In this document: positions 16,488 through 24,880 of the stretch, piece after piece
Numbering within the stretch: position 1 is the first letter of the stretch
Layout: each line of letters starts with the position of its first letter
Source of the DNA: Rhizobium acidisoli
GTDB lineage: Bacteria > Pseudomonadota > Alphaproteobacteria > Rhizobiales > Rhizobiaceae
Reading direction: 5' to 3'
Length of the DNA: 64,000 nucleotides
Assembly (NCBI RefSeq): GCF_002531755.2
Contig: NZ_CP034998.1
Coordinates: 4,346,501 to 4,410,500 of the forward strand
Notes under the pieces: model-generated
Databases searched by the model: none
Told to the model about the DNA's origin: nothing
The model's input: the letters and a program-made list of their open reading frames with translations, nothing else
Position numbers and translations under genes: made by a program

Positions 16488-17459
16488 TTGCGCAGGGGGA
16501 AATCATCGCCAGATGAACAGGAAGGCGTTCCGAAACGCGGACGTTTGCCGCCGCTTTCGATGGTGCGCGCCTTCGAGGCGGTCAGCCGCCTGGGGTCGAT
16601 GCGGCGAGCCGCGGACGATCTCAATCTCAGTCACACCGTCATATCCCGCCACGTCCGCAATCTCGAAGCCTGGTTTGGCACGCGGCTTGTCGATGCCGGA
16701 CCGCGCGGCATCAGGCTGACGGCGGAAGGCAGGGTTTTTGCCGAGACGGTGGGGGCGGCTTTCGACCTCATCGCCAAATCGACGGCCGAACTGCGTCCGG
16801 CAGTCAATCGCACGGTCTTGCGCATCTGGTGCGTGCCCGGTTTCGCGACACGGTGGCTGACGCCGCGCTTCAACCAGCTCCAGCTTGCCTTGCCCGGCAT
16901 CGATTTCGTGATGCGCGCGACCGATCTCGAGCCGGATTTCACCCGCTATGAGGCCGATGTCGACATCCGCTATTCCGAGGAGCCAAGGGGGAATGTCCGC
17001 TGGATCCTGCTGGAAAGGCCGCGCATGTTCCCGGTCACCAGCCCCGAATGGATCAGCCGAAACGCGCCGATACGGACCCTTGACGATCTGGTGCGACAGC
17101 CGCTGATCCACGAGGAAAGCCGCGATCAGTGGCGGCAATGGTTTCGCAAGGCTGGCTTCGAGCATGAAGTGACCTTGAATGGCCCGCGGCTGTGGTCGGC
17201 CAACCTGACCGTCGACGCGGCGGTGGCCGGCCAAGGCATAGCACTGGCCACCCGCCTGATCGCCGCAGATGATTTGCGCGCCGGGCGGCTCGTCGAATTG
17301 CTGGAAACCGACGTCCGGCTCGGCGGCTATTATTTGGTCGGACCTCGGGAGCGTTGGAATGAGGTGACGTCGGCGCGTTTCCGAGCATGGCTGCAGCAGT
17401 CGATCGCTGAAACCACCGGAGGTCACGCCTCTCATGAAAGCGGTAATCCCAGTCGATAA
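16488..17459 (+). CDS. LysR-family regulator, GcvA-like
   Basis: 323 aa from TTG 16488, chosen because GGGAG lies 8 nt upstream and the length fits the family; ATG 16416 falls in an inverted repeat and ATG 16560 would cut into the conserved N-terminus (LPPLSMVRAFEAV). The N-terminal helix-turn-helix reads MRRAADDLNLSHTVISRHVR, followed by the linker helix and a two-lobed effector domain. The N-terminal RxLPPL...RAFEA form is that of GcvA-type members. It is divergent from the PotD-like operon and is the likely local activator. The effector is unknown. Confidence 0.85.
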   Translation: MRRGKSSPDEQEGVPKRGRLPPLSMVRAFEAVSRLGSMRRAADDLNLSHTVISRHVRNLEAWFGTRLVDAGPRGIRLTAEGRVFAETVGAAFDLIAKSTAELRPAVNRTVLRIWCVPGFATRWLTPRFNQLQLALPGIDFVMRATDLEPDFTRYEADVDIRYSEEPRGNVRWILLERPRMFPVTSPEWISRNAPIRTLDDLVRQPLIHEESRDQWRQWFRKAGFEHEVTLNGPRLWSANLTVDAAVAGQGIALATRLIAADDLRAGRLVELLETDVRLGGYYLVGPRERWNEVTSARFRAWLQQSIAETTGGHASHESGNPSR

Positions 17460-17474
17460 GCGTGTGCTCCGATC

Positions 17475-17978
17475 TCACGTTTTCAAGCTTGCCAATCGCA
17501 GCGTCTCGCCGACGAACGCGGTCTTGCCGCCGGTGTAGAAATCCCAATCGTTGCCTGCTTCCGCCGCCAGCCGGCGTTTCAGATCGGCATAGGCCGTGGC
17601 CCTTTCGGAGTGATCCCGGAGATAGTCGCGAAACAGGATGCGCTCCCGATGGGCGCGATTACCGCAGCCGCAAAGATAGAGCTTGAAGCCATGACCTTCG
17701 TGATCGCGGGTAAAGGCCCAGCGTTTCTCTCCCCTATCGCCGTGGAAGACAAAATCCGCAGCGCGCACCATTTCGATCGCCATCGGCAGAACGTCGTCGG
17801 AGATCGTCACGACATCGAGGTCGATCTTTGGCTTGGCCGCAAGTCCAGGCACCGAGGTGCTGCCGATATGGTCGATGGACAGCACGAGATCGCCGAGCAG
17901 GGTGGAGATCTCGGCGCTGATGTCGGCAAAGAGCAGCGGCCAAGAAGGATCGTAGTCGACGACCTTGATGGCGCGCAT
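17475..17978 (-). CDS. GrpB-family protein (UPF0157)
   Basis: 167 aa, with the family signature HIGSTSVPGLAAKPKIDLDV near residue 37 and the nucleotidyltransferase-fold GS...DLD arrangement. GrpB-type proteins are small predicted nucleotidyltransferases; one member is linked to coenzyme A synthesis, and most are uncharacterised. It starts 15 nt after the phnN stop on the same strand, so it is probably the last cistron of the phosphonate operon. Three Cys are clustered in LYLCGCGNRAH. The role in phosphonate use is unknown and might be incidental. Confidence 0.85.
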   Translation of the reverse strand: MRAIKVVDYDPSWPLLFADISAEISTLLGDLVLSIDHIGSTSVPGLAAKPKIDLDVVTISDDVLPMAIEMVRAADFVFHGDRGEKRWAFTRDHEGHGFKLYLCGCGNRAHRERILFRDYLRDHSERATAYADLKRRLAAEAGNDWDFYTGGKTAFVGETLRLASLKT

Positions 17979-17993
17979 GCCTTCCTTCCGATC

Positions 17994-18590
17994 TCAGTGA
18001 ACCTCGGCGAGCAATTCGTCCAGGATCGCGATCATCTTCTGCTCGGCTTCTTCGAGCGAGCCGCTATTGTCGAGTTCCGTCACGTCGTATTCGCCGCGCA
18101 CCGTCAGCGGTCCGCGGGCAAGCCGCGCCATGATATCCTCATGCGTCTCACGTCCGCGCGCCTCCAGCCGGCCGGCGAGCACTTCGGGGCTGGCGGTGAC
18201 GTTGATGACCTTCAGCCGCGGGAAGGCCGCCTGAAAGCGGTGCAGCGCCGAGCGCGAGCCGTTGGCGACGACGATATGGCCTCGCGACAGCGCCACCGAG
18301 ACCTCGGCCGGAATGCCGTATTTCAGGCCGTGCGCTTCCCACCAGACGGCGAAGGAGCCTGACTGCTCCATCGCGGCAAACCCTTCGAGGGAGACGGAAA
18401 GATGATCCTCGCCGCCGGCATCGCGGTGGCGGGTGATGACGCGGCGGGTGAAGTGAACGTTTTCACGGCCGGCAAAACGCCGGGCCGCGAGATTCATCAG
18501 CGTGTCCTTGCCGGCGCCGCTCGGTCCGACGACGACGACCATGATGCCGCGCTCGGCTCCGGCTGCGGCGTGGGGTTCGCGCGGGCTCAT
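17994..18590 (-). CDS. phnN: Ribose 1,5-bisphosphate phosphokinase
   Basis: 198 aa. ATG 18590 overlaps the phnM stop (ATGA). It is a guanylate-kinase-like fold with P-loop GPSGAGKDT near residue 23 and FTRRVITR, as in PhnN. It phosphorylates ribose 1,5-bisphosphate to PRPP, the last step recycling the C-P lyase ribose scaffold. Its place right after phnM supports the assignment. Confidence 0.93.
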   Translation of the reverse strand: MSPREPHAAAGAERGIMVVVVGPSGAGKDTLMNLAARRFAGRENVHFTRRVITRHRDAGGEDHLSVSLEGFAAMEQSGSFAVWWEAHGLKYGIPAEVSVALSRGHIVVANGSRSALHRFQAAFPRLKVINVTASPEVLAGRLEARGRETHEDIMARLARGPLTVRGEYDVTELDNSGSLEEAEQKMIAILDELLAEVH

Positions 18591-19726
18591 GCGACACGGC
18601 GTCCCTGGCGCCAAACGGAGCGTGTCACCGGCACGCCATGCGCGCGGTGGACGCGGACGAGATCGGCGCGCAGTCCCGTCGCGATCCGGCCGCGATCGTC
18701 GAGGCTGACGGTGCGGGCGGGCGTCGACGTCACCATGGCGATCGCCTTCGGCAAGGTAATGCTCTCGACTTCATCGGCGAGGATGAAGGGCGCATGCAGC
18801 AGGCTGAGCGGCACGTAATCGGAGGACAGCACGTCGAGCACGCCCATCTCGGCGAGGTCGCGGGCGGCGATATTGCCGGAGTGGGACTTGCCGCGCACGA
18901 TGTTCGGCGCCCCCATCAACACGCTCATGCCGTGTTCGTGCGAGGCGCGGGCGGCGTCGAAGCTGGTCGGGAATTCGGCAAGCCGCACGCCGTTGTCGAT
19001 CGCCTCGCCGACATGCGACAGGGTCGCATCGTCATGGCTCGCCACTGTGATGCCGCGCTCGGCGCAGACCTTGGCGATGGCGTTGCGATGCGGCGTCGAA
19101 TTGCGCGCCGATTCCGCCTGGCGCTTGGCGACGAAGCGGGCGAAGACCTCGTCGCTTAAGCCCCGCTTCTTCTGGTAGTAGAAGATATATTGGTCCATCG
19201 TCTGGAACTGCCGCTGGCCGGGCGCATGGTCCATCAGCGAGACGAGCCGCACATGCCGGTCGTTTTCGAAATCGGCGAAATGTTCGAGCACATTGTCGGC
19301 CGAGACCTCGCAGCGCAGGTGGAGGAGGTGCTCGGCGCGCAGCCGGCCTTCCTTCTCTGCCGACTGGATGGCGTCGGCCATTTCGCGCATCTCTCCATGT
19401 TCGAAGCCGCCGTCCTCGTCCGCACCCATGCGCAGGCAGTCGAACACCGTGGTGATGCCGGAGGTGACGATCTGGGCGTCATGCGCCTGGACCGCGGCGG
19501 TCTTGTTCCAGCGAATGCCGGGACGCGGCTGGTAATGGCCTTCGAGGTGATCGGTGTGCAGTTCGACGAGGCCGGGAATGACGTAATCGCCTTCGAAATC
19601 TTCGCCGGCTACCGAGCTTCCCTCGGAAATGTCGGCGATCTTGCCGTCGCGAATGAGGATCGAGCCTGCGAGGATGTCATCCTCGAGAACGATGCGGGCG
19701 TTGGAAAACACGGTCTCTTTGCTCAT
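18587..19726 (-). CDS. phnM: Alpha-D-ribose 1-methylphosphonate 5-triphosphate diphosphatase
   Basis: 379 aa from ATG 19726; a longer frame to 19858 overlaps the upstream gene and lacks an RBS. It is an amidohydrolase-superfamily protein with the metal motif ELHTDHLEGH near 57 and further ligands in SHDDATLSH and SDYVPLSLL. PhnM removes pyrophosphate from the triphosphate intermediate made by PhnGHL-I before PhnJ cleaves the C-P bond. It begins 13 nt after the DUF1045 gene and is coupled to phnN. Confidence 0.95.
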   Translation of the reverse strand: MSKETVFSNARIVLEDDILAGSILIRDGKIADISEGSSVAGEDFEGDYVIPGLVELHTDHLEGHYQPRPGIRWNKTAAVQAHDAQIVTSGITTVFDCLRMGADEDGGFEHGEMREMADAIQSAEKEGRLRAEHLLHLRCEVSADNVLEHFADFENDRHVRLVSLMDHAPGQRQFQTMDQYIFYYQKKRGLSDEVFARFVAKRQAESARNSTPHRNAIAKVCAERGITVASHDDATLSHVGEAIDNGVRLAEFPTSFDAARASHEHGMSVLMGAPNIVRGKSHSGNIAARDLAEMGVLDVLSSDYVPLSLLHAPFILADEVESITLPKAIAMVTSTPARTVSLDDRGRIATGLRADLVRVHRAHGVPVTRSVWRQGRRVA

Positions 19727-19739
19727 CTCGTCGGGTCTT

Positions 19740-20435
19740 TCAGCTTTTGGCGCCGGAAAGCGGCAGCCAGGAATGAACTTTGAACGGGGCGCCGCGCGTT
19801 TCCTCGATGAAGACGGCAAGGCCGGAAATCGTAATCGGCCGGCCGGTGAAATCGGCAAAGCGCTCGGTCAGAATGGCTTTCATCACCGCGGCGCGTGTCT
19901 CGGGCACCTGGCCGGTAAGCGTCATGTGGAAGCCGAAATCCTCCATCACATAAGGATAACCCCAGCGCTGCAGATTGGCGCGCTGGCTGTCGCTGAGCTT
20001 CTCCGGGTTGCGCCGCGCCATATCGGCCTCGGACAACGCTGCGCGAAACGGTTCGAAGGACCTTACCACCTTCGCGGCGAAATCCTGAAGAGGTTGATGA
20101 AGAGAACCGGGAACAAGGGCAAAAAAACGGCCGAGCTGGCCGAGCACCAGTTCGGGAATCTCGAAAGCTTCAGTGCGCGCGGCAAACTCCTCGGCGACCG
20201 CCATCAGATCCTTCTCGGTGACCGAGGCGGCGAGCGAAAACGGCGCCTTGATCGTCGCGTGAAAGCCGTAGCGGCGCGGGTCGGCGGTCAGTTCGAACTG
20301 TTCTGCCGCACCGAGTTGCGCTTCATCCGGCGCAGGATAGGTCTCGCCGCTAAATGCATCGCGGCCGAGCCAGAGCGAGGCCGCGCCGGTCAGGGGATCA
20401 TCCTTCGGCGGCGAGAAATAGAGAGCGTAGCGCAA
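19740..20435 (-). CDS. DUF1045 2H-phosphoesterase-like protein of the phosphonate operon
   Basis: 231 aa. TTG 20435 is chosen because AGGA lies 9 nt upstream and the family begins RYALYF; the frame stays open to 20501. Two HxT motifs (HATIKA and HMTLTG) about 105 residues apart are the catalytic signature of 2H phosphodiesterases (2'-5' RNA ligase/cyclic phosphodiesterase fold). The family is known from C-P lyase operons and its function is, to my knowledge, unsettled. No phnP is present among the operon genes, so hydrolysis of the 1,2-cyclic ribose phosphate made by PhnJ is an attractive role (inference). Confidence 0.85.
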   Translation of the reverse strand: MRYALYFSPPKDDPLTGAASLWLGRDAFSGETYPAPDEAQLGAAEQFELTADPRRYGFHATIKAPFSLAASVTEKDLMAVAEEFAARTEAFEIPELVLGQLGRFFALVPGSLHQPLQDFAAKVVRSFEPFRAALSEADMARRNPEKLSDSQRANLQRWGYPYVMEDFGFHMTLTGQVPETRAAVMKAILTERFADFTGRPITISGLAVFIEETRGAPFKVHSWLPLSGAKS

Positions 20436-20576
20436 GGCTTTTATCCTGGGGATCGTCGAAACGGGGAGCGCACTGTGCAGTGATTTGGCGGCGAACCGCA
20501 AGCAGCTCCCGGCTAAAAGATTTCCGTGACAGAATGATGATGGGGAGCAGCCGCCACGACCTCTCGAGCGGATGAA

Positions 20577-21920
20577 TCAGTGGGTTTTCGTGCCCATCAG
20601 CCGGTGGCGCAGCGCGTTCGAAGCGGCGTCGAAAAGGAAGACGACGATCAGGATCAGGATGACCATGTAGGCAACGTTTTCCCAGTTGGCGTTGGTGCGC
20701 ATCGCCTCCCACAATTTAAGCCCGATGCCGCCCGCGCCGACGGCGCCGATGATGGTCGCGCCGCGCACGTTCGATTCCCATTGGTAGAGCGTCTGGCTGA
20801 CGATGACGGGAACGATCTGCGGCATAATGCCGTAACGCTGGACAAGCACCGGCTGGGCGCCGGTCGATTTGATGCCTTCCCGCGGCTTGTTGTCGATATT
20901 CTCCAGCCCTTCGGAATAGAGCTTGCCGAGCGTGCCGGTCTCGGTGAGGAAGATCGCGCCGCTGCCGGCAAGCGGGCCGGGCCCGAAGGCGCGCGTCAGG
21001 AACAGCGCCCAGATCAGCATGTCCACCGAGCGCAGGAAATCGAAAAAGCGCTTCAGGATCTGATTGAGCAGCCGGTTCGGCGTGATATTGCGCGCCGCCA
21101 GGAAGGCGAGCGGGAAGGCGGTGAGCGACCCCAGCAGCGTGCCGAGGAATGCCATCACGATCGTCTGGAAAAGCTTGGTCCAGACGTCGCCGTGCTGCCA
21201 TTCACTGTTGTTCCAGATGTCGTCGAAGGCGAGCGACAGATTGGACTGGTCGGGCTTGATGCGCGGCCCGGAGACGATCAGGCCGACGACCTCGCCGACC
21301 GGCTTGTCGAAGAAGGACGATTGCGTGTCGAAGATGAAATTCGCCCAGCCGATGAAACGCTTGCGGATTTTCACCCGATCGACGGAGATGCTGACATTGC
21401 CGGCAAAGCCGAGATCGGCGAGCACATTGTCATCATAGACGGTCATCCAGCCGGGCACTGGTCCGACGACTTTCGGCGCACCGCTCGAAACATCGACCGG
21501 GACGCTGATGCCGTGGGCGGTGACGATCGTCTGGCTCTTCGAAACGGTGACGGTGCGGCTGGTGCCGCTGATCGAAACGGTGATGCTGCCATCGGGATTG
21601 TTGACCAGCCAGTCCGGATGCGGATTGTCGCCGAGCGGCGAGAAGCGCGGATAGCGGATGTCGATCGAGCCGTCGTCCTCGATGCGGAATTCCGGCTGAA
21701 CGTCGTAGCTCACCCATTGGCTGAGATAGATGCCGACGCGCTCCCAATGGGCTTCGGCGAAAAGCTTGGGCAGGTCGAAGAACCAGACGGCATAGAGGCT
21801 GTAGAGCAGCGTCGCGATCAGGATCATCAGCCCGCCGAAACGCTGGCGGAACGACCGGTGGAAATATTCCGGATAGCGCGCTTCGATTTCGTTCATGCGG
21901 TTTGCGTCGATCACCGTCAT
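20577..21920 (-). CDS. phnE: Phosphonate ABC transporter permease, long form
   Basis: 447 aa from ATG 21920 (TGAGG 5 nt upstream); 7 nt after the other phnE. TM1 (about 30-50) is followed by a periplasmic domain of some 190 residues (PEFRIEDDGSIDIRYPRF ... GWMTVYDDNVLAD) and then five helices with the permease loop. Two tandem, dissimilar PhnE subunits are common in rhizobia. A gap of 141 nt, with no gene or clear hairpin, separates it from the DUF1045 gene downstream. Confidence 0.92.
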   Translation of the reverse strand: MTVIDANRMNEIEARYPEYFHRSFRQRFGGLMILIATLLYSLYAVWFFDLPKLFAEAHWERVGIYLSQWVSYDVQPEFRIEDDGSIDIRYPRFSPLGDNPHPDWLVNNPDGSITVSISGTSRTVTVSKSQTIVTAHGISVPVDVSSGAPKVVGPVPGWMTVYDDNVLADLGFAGNVSISVDRVKIRKRFIGWANFIFDTQSSFFDKPVGEVVGLIVSGPRIKPDQSNLSLAFDDIWNNSEWQHGDVWTKLFQTIVMAFLGTLLGSLTAFPLAFLAARNITPNRLLNQILKRFFDFLRSVDMLIWALFLTRAFGPGPLAGSGAIFLTETGTLGKLYSEGLENIDNKPREGIKSTGAQPVLVQRYGIMPQIVPVIVSQTLYQWESNVRGATIIGAVGAGGIGLKLWEAMRTNANWENVAYMVILILIVVFLFDAASNALRHRLMGTKTH

Positions 21921-21927
21921 GGCAGCC

Positions 21928-22887
21928 TCAATGTTGCAGGAGGAAGGCATGCTCGCCGACGAGGCGGCGGCGCAGCCACGCGGAGAACTGGTCGACGGCG
22001 ACGATCGTCACGAACAGCAGCAGAACCAGCGCCATCGTCTTGGCGCCGAAGCCGCGCGAGATCGAAAGCTTCAGTTCCTCGCCGATGCCGCCGCCGCCGA
22101 CGGCGCCGATGATGGTCGAGGCACGCACGTTGATCTCGAGGCGCAAGAGCGCATAGGAGGTGAAATTCGGCAGCACCTGCGGCAGAGCCGCGAAGCGCAC
22201 GCGCTCCCACCAGTTGGCGCCGACGGCCTTCATGCCCTCATGCGGCTTCATGTCGATATTCTCGGCCACTTCGTAGAAGAGTTTGCCGAGTGCGCCGATC
22301 GTGTGCAGGGTGATGGCGATGATGGCGGCGACCGGCCCGATCGACAGGATCGCCGAAAACAGGCCGGCAATGACGATCTCGGGGAAGGCGCGCAGGAATT
22401 CCATCAGACGCTTGGTGAAGACGCGCAGCGGCCAGGAACTCGTCAGGTTGCGCGCGGCAAAAAAGCTCAACGGAACGGCAAAGACGAAGGCGACGATCGT
22501 CGAGATCAGCGCCACGTTGATGGTGACGATCATCAGCTCGAAATATTCGGGAATGTAGAAGGCGCCTGATATATAGACGCGACCCTTGTCGAAATTGAAT
22601 TCTTCGCCGCCCTTGTCGTTGACGCTCGCAATGTCGAAAAGTGCGCGCCAGACATCGTTCCAGTCCTTGGGGATGAGCCAGCTCAAAAAGTCGAAGAGAT
22701 GCGGCAGGCGGTCGAAGAAATGGCCGGCATTGCTCTCGTCGGCGAAGCGCACGGAACTGACGAAAGCCGCAATCAGGATAACCAGGCCGAGAATAGTGTA
22801 GAAACGGCGCCTGGCGACCATCCGCTCCCAGGCGGTGCGGATATCCCCAGTGCTCTGCATGTGCGGCTGTGTATCGGCAACAGTCAT
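21928..22887 (-). CDS. phnE: Phosphonate ABC transporter permease, short form
   Basis: 319 aa. A first helix lies at about 33-53, then a moderate periplasmic loop, then TM helices with the PhnE-type cytoplasmic loop (EVAENIDMKPHEGMKAVGA). It partners with the longer PhnE encoded next. It is separated from phnD by a terminator-like hairpin, so its expression is probably lower than that of phnD. Confidence 0.93.
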   Translation of the reverse strand: MTVADTQPHMQSTGDIRTAWERMVARRRFYTILGLVILIAAFVSSVRFADESNAGHFFDRLPHLFDFLSWLIPKDWNDVWRALFDIASVNDKGGEEFNFDKGRVYISGAFYIPEYFELMIVTINVALISTIVAFVFAVPLSFFAARNLTSSWPLRVFTKRLMEFLRAFPEIVIAGLFSAILSIGPVAAIIAITLHTIGALGKLFYEVAENIDMKPHEGMKAVGANWWERVRFAALPQVLPNFTSYALLRLEINVRASTIIGAVGGGGIGEELKLSISRGFGAKTMALVLLLFVTIVAVDQFSAWLRRRLVGEHAFLLQH

Positions 22888-22904
22888 GGACGCCTCGCCC
22901 GATC

Positions 22905-22935
22905 AAAGATAAAGGGCGGCCGTTTCCGGCCGCCC
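22905..22935 (-). terminator. Attenuator/terminator hairpin after phnD
   Basis: On the minus strand GGGCGGCCG and CGGCCGCCC (9 bp) close a GAAA tetraloop and are followed by TTTATCTTT. It lies in the 65-nt gap between phnD and phnE. It looks like partial termination giving more binding protein than permease. Confidence 0.7.
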
Positions 22936-22952
22936 CGCATTCCAAAGGCCGA

Positions 22953-23858
22953 TCAGCCGCCGATGGCAGCCTTACGCACTTCGACGACGGTGTTGTAGAA
23001 TTCGTGCTTGACGGGGGCGTAGCCCTTGTAGTCGCCGCCTTCGATGGCTGCGAAGCACTTGTGATCCTTCTCAGGCAGGGCCGTGAAGAAGGCTGCGAGC
23101 TTCGTCTGCCAGTCCTCGCCGAGAGCGTTGCGAACGACGAGCGGGCCGTTCGGGATCAGCGGCGAACGCCAGACTTCAACCAGCTTGTTCGGATCGACGG
23201 CGCCCTTGTCGACTTCCTTGCGGAAGGTGCCGGAGGTGTAGCCATCCTTGAAATCGCCGATGCCCGAGCTATCGTCGACGGCGACGTCGACCTTGCCGTC
23301 GTAAGCGGCGAGAAGGTTGTTCTCATGGCCGCCGTTGAACTGGGTCGAGGCGAAGAACTTGTCGTTCGGCATGCCCGTGTCCTTCGGGATCTGCGTCAGC
23401 GGAACGAGATAGCCCGAGGTGGAATCCGGATCGGCGTAGCCGAGCTTCTTGCCCTTGGCGTCCTGAATGGTCTTGATGCCCGAGGACTTCAGAGCGAGAC
23501 CGATCGAGTGGTAGCCGGTTGAACCATCCTTCTGCTGCGTCGTCAGGATCGGCGTGACAGCCTTCGGATCCTTGATGTAGACGGCTGCGTAGCCGGAAGC
23601 GCCGAGTTCGGCGAAGTCGAGCGTGCCGCCGAGAAGGCCCTGGATAACGCCGTCATAGTCGGCGGCCGGGAAGAGCGAAACCTTCTCGAAGCCGAATTCC
23701 TGCTTCAGGTGGTCTGCCAGGCAGGCATAGTTGCGCAGGCGGTCGGTTTCGTTTTCGCCGCCGAGGATGCCGATGCGGAATTCCTTGAGGTCTGCAGCAT
23801 TGGCGGCGCCGGCGAGCGCGAAGAGCGCCGTTGCCGCAAAGAGTGCTTTCTTCAACAT
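22953..23858 (-). CDS. phnD: Phosphonate-binding periplasmic protein
   Basis: 301 aa with a signal peptide (MLKKALFAATALFALAGAANAAD) and the PhnD-type start FRIGILGGENETDRL. The region GYHSIGLALKSSGIKT and later SGIGDFKDG are typical of the family. The RBS AGGAG is 8 nt before ATG. It captures phosphonates (2-aminoethylphosphonate in characterised members) for PhnCE. Confidence 0.95.
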   Translation of the reverse strand: MLKKALFAATALFALAGAANAADLKEFRIGILGGENETDRLRNYACLADHLKQEFGFEKVSLFPAADYDGVIQGLLGGTLDFAELGASGYAAVYIKDPKAVTPILTTQQKDGSTGYHSIGLALKSSGIKTIQDAKGKKLGYADPDSTSGYLVPLTQIPKDTGMPNDKFFASTQFNGGHENNLLAAYDGKVDVAVDDSSGIGDFKDGYTSGTFRKEVDKGAVDPNKLVEVWRSPLIPNGPLVVRNALGEDWQTKLAAFFTALPEKDHKCFAAIEGGDYKGYAPVKHEFYNTVVEVRKAAIGG

Positions 23859-23946
23859 GAGTTCTCTCCTATTGACCGGTATCCCCCGGCCTTCCGTTAC
23901 GAAGAAGTGTGCCCTTGACGCGGGCGCTCGATCGCTGCCGCCTTGT

Positions 23947-24795
23947 TCAGAGGCCGGCCAGCGCCAGCGGTTGGATGCCGGCGGTTTGATTGTCTGCCCG
24001 CTCCGGGGCGATGTTGATCGACGTCGAGGTCATCGTTTCGTCGATGCCGGCGCCGTCCTTGTCCGTCCCGTAGATTTCCCTTACCGCTTCTGCCGTCAGC
24101 TCCGAGGGCTTGCCGTCGAAGACGACGCGGCCGCCGGCCATGCCGACGATGCGCTCACAATAGCTGCGGGCGGTATCGAGCGTGTGGAGGTTGGTGATGA
24201 CGGTGATGCCCTCGCGCTCGTTGATATCGCGCAGCGCATCCATGACGATCTTCGCGTTCAGCGGGTCGAGTGAGGCGATCGGCTCGTCGGCGAGCACCAT
24301 CTTCGGGTTCTGCATCAGCGCGCGGGCGATCGCCACGCGCTGCTGCTGGCCGCCGGAAAGCGTGCCGGCCGGCTGCAGCGCCGTCTGTTCGATGCCGAGA
24401 CGTTCGAGTGCCGCGATGGCATGCACACGCTCCTCGCGGCTGAAAATGTTGAGCAGGCTCAGAAGCGTCGAGCGGTGATTGAGGCGGCCGAGCATGACAT
24501 TTGTGAGAACGTCGAGGCGCGGCACCAGGTTGAACTGCTGGAAGATCATCGCGCAGTCGCGCTGCCAGTTGCGCAGAGCCCGGCCGCGAAGCCCGGAAAC
24601 TTCGAGGCCGGCGAAATGAATGGAGCCGGAGCTCGGCTCCTGAAGGCGGTTGATCATGCGCAGCAGCGTCGACTTGCCGGCGCCGGAGCGGCCGATGATG
24701 CCGACCATCTGGCCCTGAGGAATGTCGAGCGTGACGGAATCGACGGCGAGCTTTTGTCCGAAACGACGTGTGACATTCTTCAGCTCGAACATCAT
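23947..24795 (-). CDS. phnC: Phosphonate ABC transporter ATP-binding protein
   Basis: 282 aa from ATG 24795 (AAGGGA 7 nt upstream). Walker [10 protein letters not shown], signature LSGGQQQR, and Walker [13 protein letters not shown] are present, with PhnC-typical [21 protein letters not shown]-terminal tail of about 25 residues past the domain is unusual. An 85-nt gap with a possible Pho box precedes it, so phnCDE may have its own promoter inside the long operon. Confidence 0.94.
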   Translation of the reverse strand: MMFELKNVTRRFGQKLAVDSVTLDIPQGQMVGIIGRSGAGKSTLLRMINRLQEPSSGSIHFAGLEVSGLRGRALRNWQRDCAMIFQQFNLVPRLDVLTNVMLGRLNHRSTLLSLLNIFSREERVHAIAALERLGIEQTALQPAGTLSGGQQQRVAIARALMQNPKMVLADEPIASLDPLNAKIVMDALRDINEREGITVITNLHTLDTARSYCERIVGMAGGRVVFDGKPSELTAEAVREIYGTDKDGAGIDETMTSTSINIAPERADNQTAGIQPLALAGL

Positions 24796-24857
24796 GCTTT
24801 TCCCTTGCACTCCAGGCCTTGGTCAGCATCGCATTAGTCCCGCTTGATGAACCTCAC

Positions 24858-24875
24858 GTGTCATATTTGTGTAAG
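24858..24875 (+). promoter_or_regulatory. Possible second Pho box, upstream of phnC
   Basis: GTGTCAT-ATTT-GTGTAAG has the 7+4+7 layout of a Pho box; a third GTGTCAC follows at 24878. The repeats read on the strand opposite to phnC, which weakens the case. It sits in the only sizeable gap between the phnGHIJKL and phnCDE sections. Confidence 0.4.
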
Positions 24876-24880
24876 TCGTG

